From positions 1 to 51,315 of the forward strand of contig PUHN01000022.1 in NCBI GenBank assembly GCA_002967695.1: DNA of 51,315 nucleotides. The letters run 5' to 3'. A program made the translations under genes and the position numbers. Positions 1 to 8,005 of this stretch are shown one piece after another (positions within the stretch are counted from its first letter, which is position 1; every line of letters starts with the position of its first letter). The DNA is from Rhodobacteraceae bacterium WD3A24 (GTDB taxonomy: Bacteria > Pseudomonadota > Alphaproteobacteria > Rhodobacterales > Rhodobacteraceae). The notes beneath the pieces are model-generated. The model saw nothing but the letters and a program-made list of their open reading frames with translations, made no database searches and was not told the origin of the DNA.

Positions 1-1125
1 GACGCGCGAGCTCGAGAAGTTCACCTGGCTCAGATCGCCGGTCATCAACTCGTAGGGCACCCGGTAGCCGGCCGCGATGGTGTGCAGCTGGACCCGGTTC
101 CATTCGGCGATGCCGCCGCCGGCGGTCGGCTGGTTGAAGTCGATCTGTTTGGCGCCGCGCGCATAGGCGACCATGCCCGGCTCGAATTGCTCGACCAGGT
201 TGCCGTCCGCGTCCTTGACGGTCGGGGCGAGATTGCGCTCGTCCTCGTCCTCAAAGCCCGACACGATCGCGGCGACGCAGGCCTCGATCTTCTTGCGCAC
301 GAGCTCGGCGTTGTGCCACTCATCGAAGTCCTGCAGCGCCTTCATCACCGGCGCCGCCCAGGGCACGCCCCGGCTCTGGACCCGCTGGCGCTCGAACAGA
401 TGCGCCACGTTGTCGGCCCGCACCCGCACCGATTGCAGGCTGTGCCGGATGCTCGGTGTCATGTCGCCCGGATGCTCGGGGAACATCCAGTAGGCCAGCC
501 GCCGGCCGCGCTCATCGAACTCGATGCCCTGCTTGATGGCATTGCGGCCGGGCGTCAGCGAGGATTTCGCGCCGTCGAGGTGATCGGCCTCGCGGACCTC
601 GATCTGCAGCGGAACATCGAGCCCGCGCACCCGCGCATCGCGCTGCCGGCGGAGCCGGCGCATGGCGAACACCTCGCCGCCCTCGATCATTTCGCGCACG
701 GCCAGGCTCAGGATCCCGTGAAAATCGGTGTGCCCGTCCGCGTCGCACCGCCCCGACCACTGGCGCCACAGGTTGTCGACCTGCTCATCGAAGGCCGGGT
801 TGCCGGTCGCAGCGCGCGGGCGGATGCCATAGCCCACGATGTTCGAGACGAGCACCTGAACCGCCTTGGCGGCGTGGGCGTTGTTGCGCACCAGGTCGCG
901 CGAGCGGGCGCGCAGAAGGTCGGCCGCGCTCGCGATCTCGGTGTCGGCGGCGGTGTTCGAGGCGACCCAGCCGCCCGTGCCGCGGCCCCGCGCCGCGCCC
1001 TCGTATTTGCGGCCGAACATCGCGTCCATCTGCCCGAGGGCCGCGCGCGCCGCCATGCGCCGGGCAGCAATGCGGGGAGCAAAGGACGCCACGGCGCGGT
1101 CGATCAGGTTCATTTTCGCGCTCAT
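1..1125 (-). CDS. Phage portal protein, lambda family (3' end cut by window edge)
   Basis: The leftward frame is open from an ATG at 1125 to the window edge, giving 375 residues without a stop. The protein begins MSAKMNLIDRAVASFAPRI and contains blocks typical of lambda gpB-like portals: an Arg-rich N-terminal region, DLVRNNAHAAKAV near residue 65, an EADHLDG segment in the middle, and VPWAAPVMKALQDFDEW near residue 270 followed by a run of helical sequence. Portals form the dodecameric DNA gate at one capsid vertex and dock terminase. The gene follows the gpW-like connector by three bases, which is the usual terminase-gpW-portal order. A strong antisense open frame covers it but has no recognisable content. 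The family call is by motif memory, not by search. Confidence 0.85.
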   Translation of the reverse strand, partial: MSAKMNLIDRAVASFAPRIAARRMAARAALGQMDAMFGRKYEGAARGRGTGGWVASNTAADTEIASAADLLRARSRDLVRNNAHAAKAVQVLVSNIVGYGIRPRAATGNPAFDEQVDNLWRQWSGRCDADGHTDFHGILSLAVREMIEGGEVFAMRRLRRQRDARVRGLDVPLQIEVREADHLDGAKSSLTPGRNAIKQGIEFDERGRRLAYWMFPEHPGDMTPSIRHSLQSVRVRADNVAHLFERQRVQSRGVPWAAPVMKALQDFDEWHNAELVRKKIEACVAAIVSGFEDEDERNLAPTVKDADGNLVEQFEPGMVAYARGAKQIDFNQPTAGGGIAEWNRVQLHTIAAGYRVPYELMTGDLSQVNFSSSRV

Positions 1126-1128
1126 GGA

Positions 1129-1341
1129 TCAATCCCTCCGCGTGGTGGCGAAGCCGGCGACCGGCCGCTTGCCCGTCGAGGAGGCCCGCGCCAGGTCGTC
1201 CTCGATCCGCCGGATCGTGCGCCACATCTCCTCGGTGCTCGCGTAGGTGACGGCCTTGCCGTCCGCGTAGGTGACGCTCCGCACGCCGCTCGCATAGGCG
1301 CGTTTGAGCGCGTCGAGGTCCGCCTGTGTGAAACCTGCCAT
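1129..1341 (-). CDS. gpW-like phage head-tail joining protein
   Basis: This encodes 70 residues starting MAGFTQADLDALKRAYASGV and containing VTYADGKAVTYASTEEMWRTI, the pattern of small gpW-family connectors (lambda gpW is 68 residues): a short helix, a beta hairpin and a second helix. gpW sits under the portal and stabilises packaged DNA before tail attachment. The start ATG overlaps the terminase stop as TGATG, which fixes the start and implies translational coupling. A longer in-frame open reading frame extends upstream inside the terminase gene but is not plausible. Position between large terminase and portal matches the lambda order. Confidence 0.82.
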   Translation of the reverse strand: MAGFTQADLDALKRAYASGVRSVTYADGKAVTYASTEEMWRTIRRIEDDLARASSTGKRPVAGFATTRRD

Positions 1342-3320
1342 CAGAGCCAGCCCTTCGTCTTGTGCCCGCCGAGCCAGTTGTTCTCCCGCTTCTTCGGGGT
1401 GGCCTCGGCGGTCTGTTCGTCCTTCGAGGCGCGCGTAGCGTCCTCGAGCTCCTTCCACTTCTCGTCGGACCAGCGATCGCCGCCGGCGATCCAGGCGGCG
1501 GCGCGGGCATAGACGCGGGTGTCGAGCGCCTCGTTGCGCTCGCGCAGCTTCTGCCATTCGAGCCGGGCGAAGCCGCGCCGGTTGCGCACCGTCACCAGCT
1601 GCTCGGCGACGAGCTGCTTGAGCCACTCGGTCTCGATCCACTCGGGCAGATGCACCGTGCCCGCGGGCTGCTCGCGCCCCTCGGCGCGTTCCTCGTCGCT
1701 GATCCGGTCGAGGCGCAGGAAGCGGTAGGTCTCGGCCTTGAAGGTCGAGACCGCGACCGTCCAGAGACGCGCGCCCCGGCGGATGCGCTTGCCCTCGCGG
1801 TTGAGGTCCACATAGGTCGGGCCCGTCACCGGGCTCGCCCGGTTGAAGCCCTCCACGCCCTTGATCGGCGAGACCTGCGAGAAGCCCTGCGCGCGCGCCC
1901 ATGTATAGACCGCCGCCGCCTCATAGCCGGTGTCGATCCCCAGCCGCGTTATCTGCAGATCGGCGCCGTTCTCGTGCGGCCACGGCTGGGCGAGATAGGC
2001 GGTGAGCTGATCCCATGTTTCGGGATGATCCGGCCCGCCCTCGATCACCGCGTGATCGACCAGCCAGCTTTCCAGCCCACGGCCCCAGGCCCACACGTCG
2101 ATCTCGACGCGATCCTTTTGCACGTCCGCGCCGGCGGTCAGGAACAGCCCGCCGGCCGGCACGGTGCCGGCCTTCCAGCCCGGCTCGCGGCGATCTTGGA
2201 GCCGCTGCCAGTCGGGCGCGTCGCTGTTCTCATACCACGTCTCGCCGAGGATCGTGTTGCGGAAGGCCCGCAGCGCGTCGTCGGAGCCCTGAGCCATTTC
2301 CCAATTCCTCGCTATATCCGCCCAGGACAGCCAGCCCACTGGCGAGTAGAGCGCCGAGAGGTGGAAGCCGACCGAGCGGCTGTCGTCCGGGGTCGCGGTC
2401 GGGCGCCACTCGCCCGCCTCGAGCATCGCCGTCTTGTGGTGCTCGGCGATCATCGTGCCGCACTCGTCGCACTGATACTGTGCCGTCTCGGGCTGGTGCT
2501 TCTCCCAGCGAAGGTTCTCGAAGCGCAGCCATTGCTCGTGCCCGCAGTGCGGGCAGGGCACGAAGAACCGCCGCTGGTCGCTCGCCTCGTATTCCCGCTC
2601 GACCCGGCTCATTCCGCGGATCGTCGGCGTCGAGACCATGAACACCTTGCGCCGGTGCCCGAAGGTCAGCGAGCGCGCCTCGGCGAGCGATACCGGGTCG
2701 CCTTCCTCGTCGGCCGAGGGCGGATAGGCGTCCACCTCGTCCATGAAGATGTAGCGCGCCGGCATCGAGCGCAGCCCCACGGCCGAGTTCGCCCCGGTCA
2801 TGATGATCATCCCGCCCGGAAACTCCTTGGAGAGCATCGTGTTGCCGCTGTCGCGCGAGCGCGCCGGCATGATGCGATCCTTGAGCGCCGGGCTTTCCTC
2901 GATCAACGGGTCGATCCGCTGGCGCGAATTGCGCTTGGCGAGGTCCACCGTGGGCAGCACCGCAAGCATCGGCCCCGGCGCATGGTGGATGACAAACCCG
3001 ATCCAGTTGTTGCCGGCCTCGGTCGCGCCCACCTGCGCCGCCTTCATGAACGTCACCCGCTGGGCCGGATCGCCGGGCGAGAGCGCATCCATGATCCCGC
3101 GCATGTAGGGCGTCCGGTCGGTGCGGTAGCGCCCCGGCTCGGCCGAGGCGCGGCTGGCGAGCCAGCGATGCGTGTTCGCCCACTCGGAGACGGTCAGGTA
3201 GGGGTCGGGCCGCAGCCCGTTCGACCAGCTGCGAAGGAGCCCCGAAGCCCCGTCGAACCCCGCGAGATCAGCCGAGGCTGACGCGGAGCTCCGCGAGGCT
3301 TTCGAGCTGCTTGCGGACAT
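1341..3320 (-). CDS. Phage terminase large subunit, GpA family
   Basis: At 659 residues this is close to lambda gpA (641). It is the packaging motor ATPase with a C-terminal nuclease that cuts concatemers. Visible motifs are a deviant Walker A (KAAQVGAT, residues 93-100, comparable to the lambda form that lacks the classic GKT), a Walker B at 190-196 (YIFMDEVD), a coupling STPT at 230-233, and a four-cysteine cluster (Cys256, 259, 284, 287) seen in many GpA proteins. The beta strand GADVQKDRVEIDVWAWG near residue 395 matches the start of the RNase H-like nuclease. It overlaps the small subunit gene by 53 bases and touches gpW, so the three are co-transcribed leftward. Confidence 0.93.
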   Translation of the reverse strand: MSASSSKASRSSASASADLAGFDGASGLLRSWSNGLRPDPYLTVSEWANTHRWLASRASAEPGRYRTDRTPYMRGIMDALSPGDPAQRVTFMKAAQVGATEAGNNWIGFVIHHAPGPMLAVLPTVDLAKRNSRQRIDPLIEESPALKDRIMPARSRDSGNTMLSKEFPGGMIIMTGANSAVGLRSMPARYIFMDEVDAYPPSADEEGDPVSLAEARSLTFGHRRKVFMVSTPTIRGMSRVEREYEASDQRRFFVPCPHCGHEQWLRFENLRWEKHQPETAQYQCDECGTMIAEHHKTAMLEAGEWRPTATPDDSRSVGFHLSALYSPVGWLSWADIARNWEMAQGSDDALRAFRNTILGETWYENSDAPDWQRLQDRREPGWKAGTVPAGGLFLTAGADVQKDRVEIDVWAWGRGLESWLVDHAVIEGGPDHPETWDQLTAYLAQPWPHENGADLQITRLGIDTGYEAAAVYTWARAQGFSQVSPIKGVEGFNRASPVTGPTYVDLNREGKRIRRGARLWTVAVSTFKAETYRFLRLDRISDEERAEGREQPAGTVHLPEWIETEWLKQLVAEQLVTVRNRRGFARLEWQKLRERNEALDTRVYARAAAWIAGGDRWSDEKWKELEDATRASKDEQTAEATPKKRENNWLGGHKTKGWL

Positions 3321-3828
3321 GGCGCTCGAGCACTCCCTGCATCGTTGCCGTGTCGATCGCCGCCTCCGCGCCTGCGTTCTTCTCCGCCGCGGCCGAGAGC
3401 TCCGCGGCCATCACCGCCGCGACCCGCGCCGGCCAGTTCACCCATGCGTCGCGCTCCTCGCGCGCGAGCCGGAACACCAGCTGCTCCGCGCGCGCCTTGT
3501 CGACCAGCACTCCCTTCTTCGTCTCGATCACGAGGCGGCGCTCCTGCGCCTTGAGCACCTCGTTCATCGTGCGGGCCTTGAGAAAGGTCGTCTGCCCGCC
3601 GCCGCCATCGCCCGGCAGCGCGTCGGCCGCGGGCGGCTCCGGCTCCGCCGCCTGGTTGCCGCGTTGCTGCGACGGGTCGGTGTATTGCGCCCGGCGCGCG
3701 TCGGAGGCGGCGGCGTCGATGGAGCCGTCCGCGAAGGTCACGATGCGCTCGGCCGCGATCGCCTTCTGCACAGCCGTGCGGGAAATGCCCGCGTGCTTCG
3801 CGTATTGGCGCTGGCTCATTCCCTGCAT
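3268..3828 (-). CDS. Phage terminase small subunit (Nu1-like)
   Basis: The product has 186 residues. Its N-terminus MQGMSQRQYAKHAGISRTAV is a winged/HTH DNA-binding segment like lambda Nu1, followed by a Pro/Gly-rich linker (about 60-80) and a helical C-terminal half with KARTMNEVLKAQERRLV and DKARAEQLVFRLAREERD, the pattern of the oligomerising region that binds the large subunit. Small terminase recognises the packaging site. The end of the gene overlaps the large-subunit start in another frame. A second ATG at 3819 (MSQRQ) is an alternative start; neither has a strong ribosome-binding site. Being first of the leftward packaging genes in view, its promoter probably lies in the 3829-3949 interval. 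Confidence 0.85.
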   Translation of the reverse strand: MQGMSQRQYAKHAGISRTAVQKAIAAERIVTFADGSIDAAASDARRAQYTDPSQQRGNQAAEPEPPAADALPGDGGGGQTTFLKARTMNEVLKAQERRLVIETKKGVLVDKARAEQLVFRLAREERDAWVNWPARVAAVMAAELSAAAEKNAGAEAAIDTATMQGVLERHVRKQLESLAELRVSLG

Positions 3829-3949
3829 CGGCCGGAAACTCCACTAAAGCATTGGGAAAGAACGATCATGGCTCGACTTGCGCTTCACTTCAGGCGCGAG
3901 CGGAGCGAACCTGATTGAATAGACAGAACGCAACTCGGGGAACCCGACC

Positions 3950-4120
3950 ATGCCCCGCTATACCGTGAACGGCTGCGTAATCTGGATGGTCCGCGAGGCC
4001 TGTGGCGCGAAGTTCCGCGTCTACCGCGGCGAAAGGGTCATCTGCGAATACCCTCGATCCACATGGCGCGCGCGACTGCGCCGCCTCTGCATGATCCACG
4101 GAACGGAGACCATCCCATGA
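3950..4120 (+). CDS. Small phage-region protein, 56 aa
   Basis: An ATG at 3950, preceded by CGGGG at a reasonable spacing, opens a frame of 56 residues, MPRYTVNGCVIWMVREACG onward, ending in an overlap (ATGA) with the next gene. The overlap and the compact basic composition suggest a true small gene. It starts a rightward set opposite to the terminase genes. No family was recognised; the two cysteines and Trp residues do not form a known motif. It is probably a phage accessory protein, and this is inferred only from gene packing. Confidence 0.5.
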   Translation: MPRYTVNGCVIWMVREACGAKFRVYRGERVICEYPRSTWRARLRRLCMIHGTETIP

Positions 4121-4341
4121 CCGACTATAACCTGACCGCCTCGCAGATCACCAAGCTCGCCCAACGCCTGACCGACGAGAAGCTCGGCCGATCAGCGAAC
4201 ACGGAAAAGGCAGCGCGCCGCTTCGCTCGCCTGCTCGCCGACAAGATTGGCGAGGATCCGTGCACGACCTGCACTCGATCGCATCTTCGCCCCGCCCGGC
4301 TTCGAGATGGCCCATGGCGCCCTGATTGCGGAACTCGATGA
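4117..4341 (+). CDS. N-terminal part of a probably frame-disrupted phage-region gene
   Basis: The ATG overlaps the preceding stop as ATGA. The first 48 residues (MTDYNLTASQITKLAQRLTDEKL onward, through ARRFARLLADKIGED) are well-formed helical sequence, but the last part of the 74-residue product (PCTTCTRSHLRPARLRDG...) looks like out-of-frame reading. The next frame carries ALDRIFAPPGFEMAHGALIAELDD at the same place, which continues naturally from the first part. I read this as one gene with a +1/-1 disruption near 4255. The function is unknown. It could also be a real short protein if the downstream frame starts independently. Confidence 0.45.
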   Translation: MTDYNLTASQITKLAQRLTDEKLGRSANTEKAARRFARLLADKIGEDPCTTCTRSHLRPARLRDGPWRPDCGTR

Positions 4342-4795
4342 CGCTGCCGCGCAAGACGAAGCGATGGCAGGCGACCCGCAAACGGAGCAGAAAGCCGCCG
4401 CTGCGGGGATGCTCTACGCCAAGCCCGAACCGGGCCCTGCGCCGACAGGGAACGCCCACGGGGCGACATTCGAGACCAATGCGCCGGCCACGCCGCTCGT
4501 CGGCAAGACCCGAAAAATGTGCGAGGAAATCGAGCCGGCCTTTGCCTCCGAGAACGACCGGAAGATCGCGCGTCGGCTCGAGCGCGGCGAACTGCGCCAC
4601 ACCGAAAGCCGGCTCATGCGGGTCGCCGAGGCCGGGATCATCCCGCCGACGCCGGATTACAGCGCACCCACCCACGCTCGGCTCCGCAAGAAGCTCGCGG
4701 AAGTCACAACCCTCGTCGCCGCAGGCGATATCCGCGGCCTCGAGGCCATCGAGATCAGCACCAAGTCGTCGAGCCCGCGCGCGATCGACCGCTAG
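4307..4795 (+). CDS. C-terminal part of the disrupted gene, or an independent hypothetical protein
   Basis: The frame is open from a TTG at 4247; the first ATG is at 4307, giving 162 residues. The C-terminal block (YSAPTHARLRKKLAEVTTL, then VAAGDIRGLEAIEIS, then SSPRAIDR) resembles a family of hypothetical proteins I associate with alphaproteobacterial plasmids and phages, in which the end normally continues past the position of the stop here. After the amber TAG at 4793 the same frame continues for 14 codons (SGAAITALRKQAEG) to a TGA at 4838-4840, which looks like the ordinary C-terminus. So the gene may carry a nonsense mutation as well as the upstream frame disruption. Confidence 0.42.
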   Translation: MAHGALIAELDDAAAQDEAMAGDPQTEQKAAAAGMLYAKPEPGPAPTGNAHGATFETNAPATPLVGKTRKMCEEIEPAFASENDRKIARRLERGELRHTESRLMRVAEAGIIPPTPDYSAPTHARLRKKLAEVTTLVAAGDIRGLEAIEISTKSSSPRAIDR

Positions 4796-4985
4796 AGCGG
4801 AGCCGCAATCACCGCCCTTCGCAAGCAGGCGGAGGGCTGATGGTTTCTACGACGTGGCCGCCCACGTTTCTGGAGTACTAGGACACTTCAAAATCGGCAT
4901 TATCGGCCATAGACGATCAGTGATGCTCTGCTTGATTGGCGTGTTCATTCCATAAAATCTTTGCCAAAAATTGACTTTGCCATAT

Positions 4986-5867
4986 TTAATTAATCATCCA
5001 GTTACTGCAAGAGACCTCTGTTCGGTCGCCGAAACTCGTATCCTCAGTCTCAATCGCTTGATTTAGAAACCCTGAATCAAAAAAATTATCGCGATACCAC
5101 CTTGCGACTGTTTCAAAATTAGCTTGCGTTCCAAGTGAAATGAACTGACCTGGTGAGGTTCCGGGGCCGCGCCACAAAATTTCCGGAAAGAGTCGGCGCA
5201 CCAATTCACTCTCTGAGTGGCCGCAAATTGAGTTGAAACGTAATCCTCCAACTTCGATGCCGCCGTGAATCCTGAAACAAGAAATGCTATCGAACCCCAC
5301 CATTTCTCCAGCATCAATCTTTCCAAGCTCTTGTAGAGCCAGCATTGCGAAGATCGGCTCTGGCCGATTAACGCAGCGAAGCTGGTTTAGCAAATGAAAC
5401 TCGAGGTCATCATGATTTATCTCATTGTTTCTCGAGCGAGCGCCTGCACCCTGCTCAGACGTCAATTCTCTTTCAATGTTATCAGCTGCGCCCTCCCAGC
5501 ACTGGATTAGTTCTTCGTAATTTCGGTTTGGGCTGTAGCATGAGCTAAATGCATCCGATAGACGCTCTTCCGAGATCTCGGTCATAAACTCTCCAAGGCG
5601 AAGTAAGGCGGCTACTTCTTGGTCATGGAGGCTATCAATGTGTTGCCGGCACGCTGCATCACTTCTTCCTTCTGCGACGCATTCCTCGTAGCTTCTTAAA
5701 ACATGTGCTTGGCGCAAACGCATTGCGGCCCCCGCCAGCTCGTTAAAATCTTGTGCATGGCTGGAAAATGCTGCGGTTAAAAAAAAGCCGGTGAGGCCAA
5801 AAAAGATTGCTGCCGACTTCAAAGTGCGAAAAATAGTCGCTTTCTGAATTTCTATGGACAGCTTCAT
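4986..5867 (-). CDS. Exported orphan protein, AT-rich prophage cargo
   Basis: The product has 293 residues from the ATG at 5867, chosen over an upstream TTG because GAGG lies at a suitable distance before it. It has a basic N-terminus, a hydrophobic stretch (SAAIFFGLTGFFLTAAF, about 20-36) and a cleavage-like SHAQ-D, so it is probably secreted to the periplasm. The mature part has eight cysteines, an even number consistent with disulfides, e.g. in SYEECVAEGRSDAACRQH and LIQCWEGAADNI. No domain was recognised. The codon use and base composition are much more AT-rich than the flanking phage genes, which suggests horizontal acquisition as a cargo (moron) gene. It faces away from the packaging genes' leftward neighbour and stands alone. 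Confidence 0.72.
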   Translation of the reverse strand: MKLSIEIQKATIFRTLKSAAIFFGLTGFFLTAAFSSHAQDFNELAGAAMRLRQAHVLRSYEECVAEGRSDAACRQHIDSLHDQEVAALLRLGEFMTEISEERLSDAFSSCYSPNRNYEELIQCWEGAADNIERELTSEQGAGARSRNNEINHDDLEFHLLNQLRCVNRPEPIFAMLALQELGKIDAGEMVGFDSISCFRIHGGIEVGGLRFNSICGHSESELVRRLFPEILWRGPGTSPGQFISLGTQANFETVARWYRDNFFDSGFLNQAIETEDTSFGDRTEVSCSNWMIN

Positions 5868-6011
5868 GTTTGGCCTCAATAGCGTTCCCGACTCATGTCA
5901 GTGTCTCTCAATTGTCATGACCCTGTCGAGTCTTGAGGCGTGGGTCGTCCGAATAGCGGAGCACCCCGACATTCGTGACCGCCTTGACCAGCGACATGAG
6001 CCTGCTCTGGC

Positions 6012-7286
6012 TCATGCCGCAGCTCGCCCCTCCCTGACCTCATCGAAACTGCGTCCGTCGCCATCAAGTACGGCCTGCTTGCCGGTGAACCGCTGCCAGC
6101 GAGCCACCGCCATGTCGACATAGGCCGGGTTAAACTCGATCCCGAGGCAGACCCGGCCAGTCGTCTGCGCCGCAATCAGCGTGGTTCCCGATCCCATGAA
6201 TGGCTCGTAGACCGGATCACCCGTCTGCGAGTTGTTGAGCATCGGCCGGCGCATGCACTCGACCGGCTTCTGCGTGCCGTGCTCCGTCTTGGCGTCCTGA
6301 TCGGTGTTCGGGATTTGCCACAGCGTCGTCTGCTTGCGGTCGCCGGCCCAATGGCCCTTGCCGCCCTTCTTGACCGCATACCAGCAGGGCTCGTGCTGCC
6401 AGTGGTAATCGCCGCGCCCCAGCACAAGCCGGTCCTTCGCCCACACGATCTGCGAGCGGATAGCAAAGCCGGAGGCCACGAGGCTATCCGCGACCTCGGC
6501 CGCGTGCAGGGCGCCGTGCCAGACATAGGCAACGTCGCCGGGGAACAGCGCCCAGGCTTCACGCCAGTCCGCGCGGTCGTCGTTGGCCACCTTCCCGGTG
6601 CGTTTCGACACGTTCACGCCGGCGCGGTGGCGCCAGGACGGGTCATACTCCACGCCATAGGGCGGGTCCGTGACCATGAGCAGCGGCTCGTGCCCGCCCA
6701 GCACGCGCTCGACGTCCGTCGCCGAAACGCTGTCGCCGCATAGCAGGCGGTGATTGCCGAGCACCCACATATCTCCGGACCGCGTCGCCGGGTCGGCCGG
6801 CGGCTCCGGCGTCTCGTCCTCGCCCTCGACGCCGCCGGTGTTTTCATCCTCGCCGGCCGCGCCTTCTAGGTCGCGGAGGATGGCGTCCATCTCGTCATCG
6901 CTGAAGCCGGTGAGCGACACGTCATAATCGGCCGCGATGAGCTCCTGTAACTCGCGTGCCAGCGCCTCCTCGTTCCACTCGGCCAACTCGCTCAGCTTGT
7001 TGTCGGCGACCCTGTAGGCCCGGCGCTGGTCCTCGGTCAGATGCCCGAGCACGATCACCGGCGCCTCGGTCAGCCCGAGCCGCTCGGCCGCGAGCACCCG
7101 CCCGTGGCCAGCGATCAGCTCCCCATCCTCGGCCACCAGCGCCGGAACGGTCCAGCCGAACTCGGACATGCTCGCCGCGATCTTGGCAACCTGGTCCTCG
7201 CCGTGCTCCTTCGCGTTGCCGGCGTAGGGGCGCAGCCGATCGAGCGGCCATTGCTCGATCTTGTGGGCGGCAAAGCCGAGCGACAT
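6012..7286 (-). CDS. ParB-domain / DNA methyltransferase fusion
   Basis: The protein has 424 residues from the ATG at 7286, which AGGAG precedes at 7 bases; an upstream in-frame extension lacks support. Residues 10-100 form a ParB/Srx-like domain (PLDRLRPYAGNAKEHGEDQ, GELIAGHGRVLAAERLG). An acidic linker (about 142-168) follows, then an N4/N6-type methyltransferase with the catalytic DPPY at 207-210 and the AdoMet-binding FMGSGTT at 363-369. Motif IV before motif I is the beta-class order. Such fusions are common in phages and probably methylate phage DNA as an orphan enzyme that masks restriction sites or marks packaging substrates. No restriction endonuclease is adjacent. A hairpin terminator sits 41 bases upstream. 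Confidence 0.92.
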   Translation of the reverse strand: MSLGFAAHKIEQWPLDRLRPYAGNAKEHGEDQVAKIAASMSEFGWTVPALVAEDGELIAGHGRVLAAERLGLTEAPVIVLGHLTEDQRRAYRVADNKLSELAEWNEEALARELQELIAADYDVSLTGFSDDEMDAILRDLEGAAGEDENTGGVEGEDETPEPPADPATRSGDMWVLGNHRLLCGDSVSATDVERVLGGHEPLLMVTDPPYGVEYDPSWRHRAGVNVSKRTGKVANDDRADWREAWALFPGDVAYVWHGALHAAEVADSLVASGFAIRSQIVWAKDRLVLGRGDYHWQHEPCWYAVKKGGKGHWAGDRKQTTLWQIPNTDQDAKTEHGTQKPVECMRRPMLNNSQTGDPVYEPFMGSGTTLIAAQTTGRVCLGIEFNPAYVDMAVARWQRFTGKQAVLDGDGRSFDEVREGRAAA

Positions 7287-7320
7287 GGGCGGGCTCCTGG
7301 CGACGATGGATAATGCGGTG

Positions 7321-7348
7321 AAAAGGCCCCGGCGCCGAAACGCCGGGG
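7321..7348 (-). terminator. Intrinsic-type terminator on the minus strand, upstream of the methyltransferase
   Basis: An 8-bp GC stem (CCCCGGCG at 7327-7334 with CGCCGGGG at 7341-7348) closes a 6-base loop. Read leftward the stem is followed by CC and a TTTT run at 7321-7324, the intrinsic terminator layout. It lies 41 bases before the methyltransferase ATG, so it would either stop leftward transcripts arriving from the cargo region or act as an attenuator if the methyltransferase promoter lies further right. Confidence 0.6.
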
Positions 7349-7519
7349 AGTGAGGAAACGCAATCAGCCACGTGCGGGGACATGCGTTTCGCACGCGGCC
7401 AGTGCCCCGATACGGTCGGGGCCAGCCATCCGCCGACCACCGGCGGACCTGACGAGCGACCCGGCGCTCTCGGGACGCGAACCTCGCGCGCTACCTCTGC
7501 GCTCCTCCGGCACAGGGAG

Positions 7520-7652
7520 GGTGGCCACCTTGGGGGCAGGGGTGGCCACCCAATCTCGCCACGCGCGTGAACGCGCAACGCATTGATTTGCCGTATCTCT
7601 TCACTGCCCGCCGCGCCGCAGCACGGGCAGGGTGGCCACCGGGTGGCCACCC
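7520..7652. repeat. Four copies of palindrome GGTGGCCACC
   Basis: Exact copies of the 10-bp palindrome GGTGGCCACC occur at 7520-7529, 7541-7550, 7631-7640 and 7642-7651. Two of them (7540-7551 and 7641-7652) extend to the 12-bp palindrome GGGTGGCCACCC. They come in two close pairs, with 21-bp and 11-bp centre spacing. Four exact copies in 133 bases are not expected by chance even at this GC content. They could be protein-binding sites, a local methylation target array, or part of a repeat family. Confidence 0.75.
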
Positions 7653-7817
7653 GAAAATTTGGTCTGACGCTAGACGAATGGCGCGCCAAGCCCCCCCGTA
7701 TACATTCCGCGCCCAGGAAGGACCCAGAGGGCGGGGGCGGGGGCCGGAACCCGTCCTTGACTCCATGGTGTCGCTTGGCACCTTGGCAGGAAGCGGTCGT
7801 TCGCTGCGCTCCGCATG

Positions 7818-7854
7818 AACGGCCGCGAAGCGCAGGAAGCGGAGTTTGCAAAGT
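7818..7854 (+). repeat. Diverged 37-bp repeat, copy 1
   Basis: This begins GAACGGCCGCGAAGC and ends TTTGCAAAG. It matches 8850-8886 at 33 of 37 positions in the same orientation; weaker similarity continues upstream (CGCTGCGC versus CGCCGCGC). It resembles GC-rich intergenic repeats that I associate with Rhodobacterales genomes. It lies upstream of the orphan gene at 8006. Confidence 0.7.
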
Positions 7855-8005
7855 GTGGGCGGTTTCCCGACAGCGGACATTCGTGTAGAGTGCGGCGAAA
7901 GCTGGGTGACAGCCCAAACCCACGGCTTTGTGATAGATTTTTGTGTTCGTTTAACGGCTCGGCGGGTAAACGGAATAGACATACCTAGGATTGGGGCGCG
8001 TTTAC

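Larger units (their letters stand above)
7287..8005. other. Gene-free interval with hairpin, four palindromes and a dispersed repeat
   Basis: About 720 bases separate the methyltransferase start and the next gene. It contains a strong hairpin (7327-7348), four copies of the perfect palindrome GGTGGCCACC (7520-7652), and one copy of a 37-bp diverged repeat (7818-7854). Open frames on both strands are low-complexity (Trp-Pro-Pro-rich readings of the palindromes) and none has a ribosome-binding site with plausible protein content, so I call no gene here. Confidence 0.6.

Noticed and set aside
1362-3281. Long rightward open frame (639 codons) opposite the terminase gene
   Set aside because: It is the antisense reading of a well-conserved terminase; composition is His/Arg/Leu-rich with no motif, as expected in GC-rich DNA.
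3868-3918. 16-codon frame starting ATGGCTCG
   Set aside because: Too short, no ribosome-binding site, and no reason to prefer it.
7520-7652. Possible CRISPR array
   Set aside because: Units are 10-12-bp palindromes with unequal short spacing, not 25-40-bp repeats with uniform spacers; no cas gene is present.
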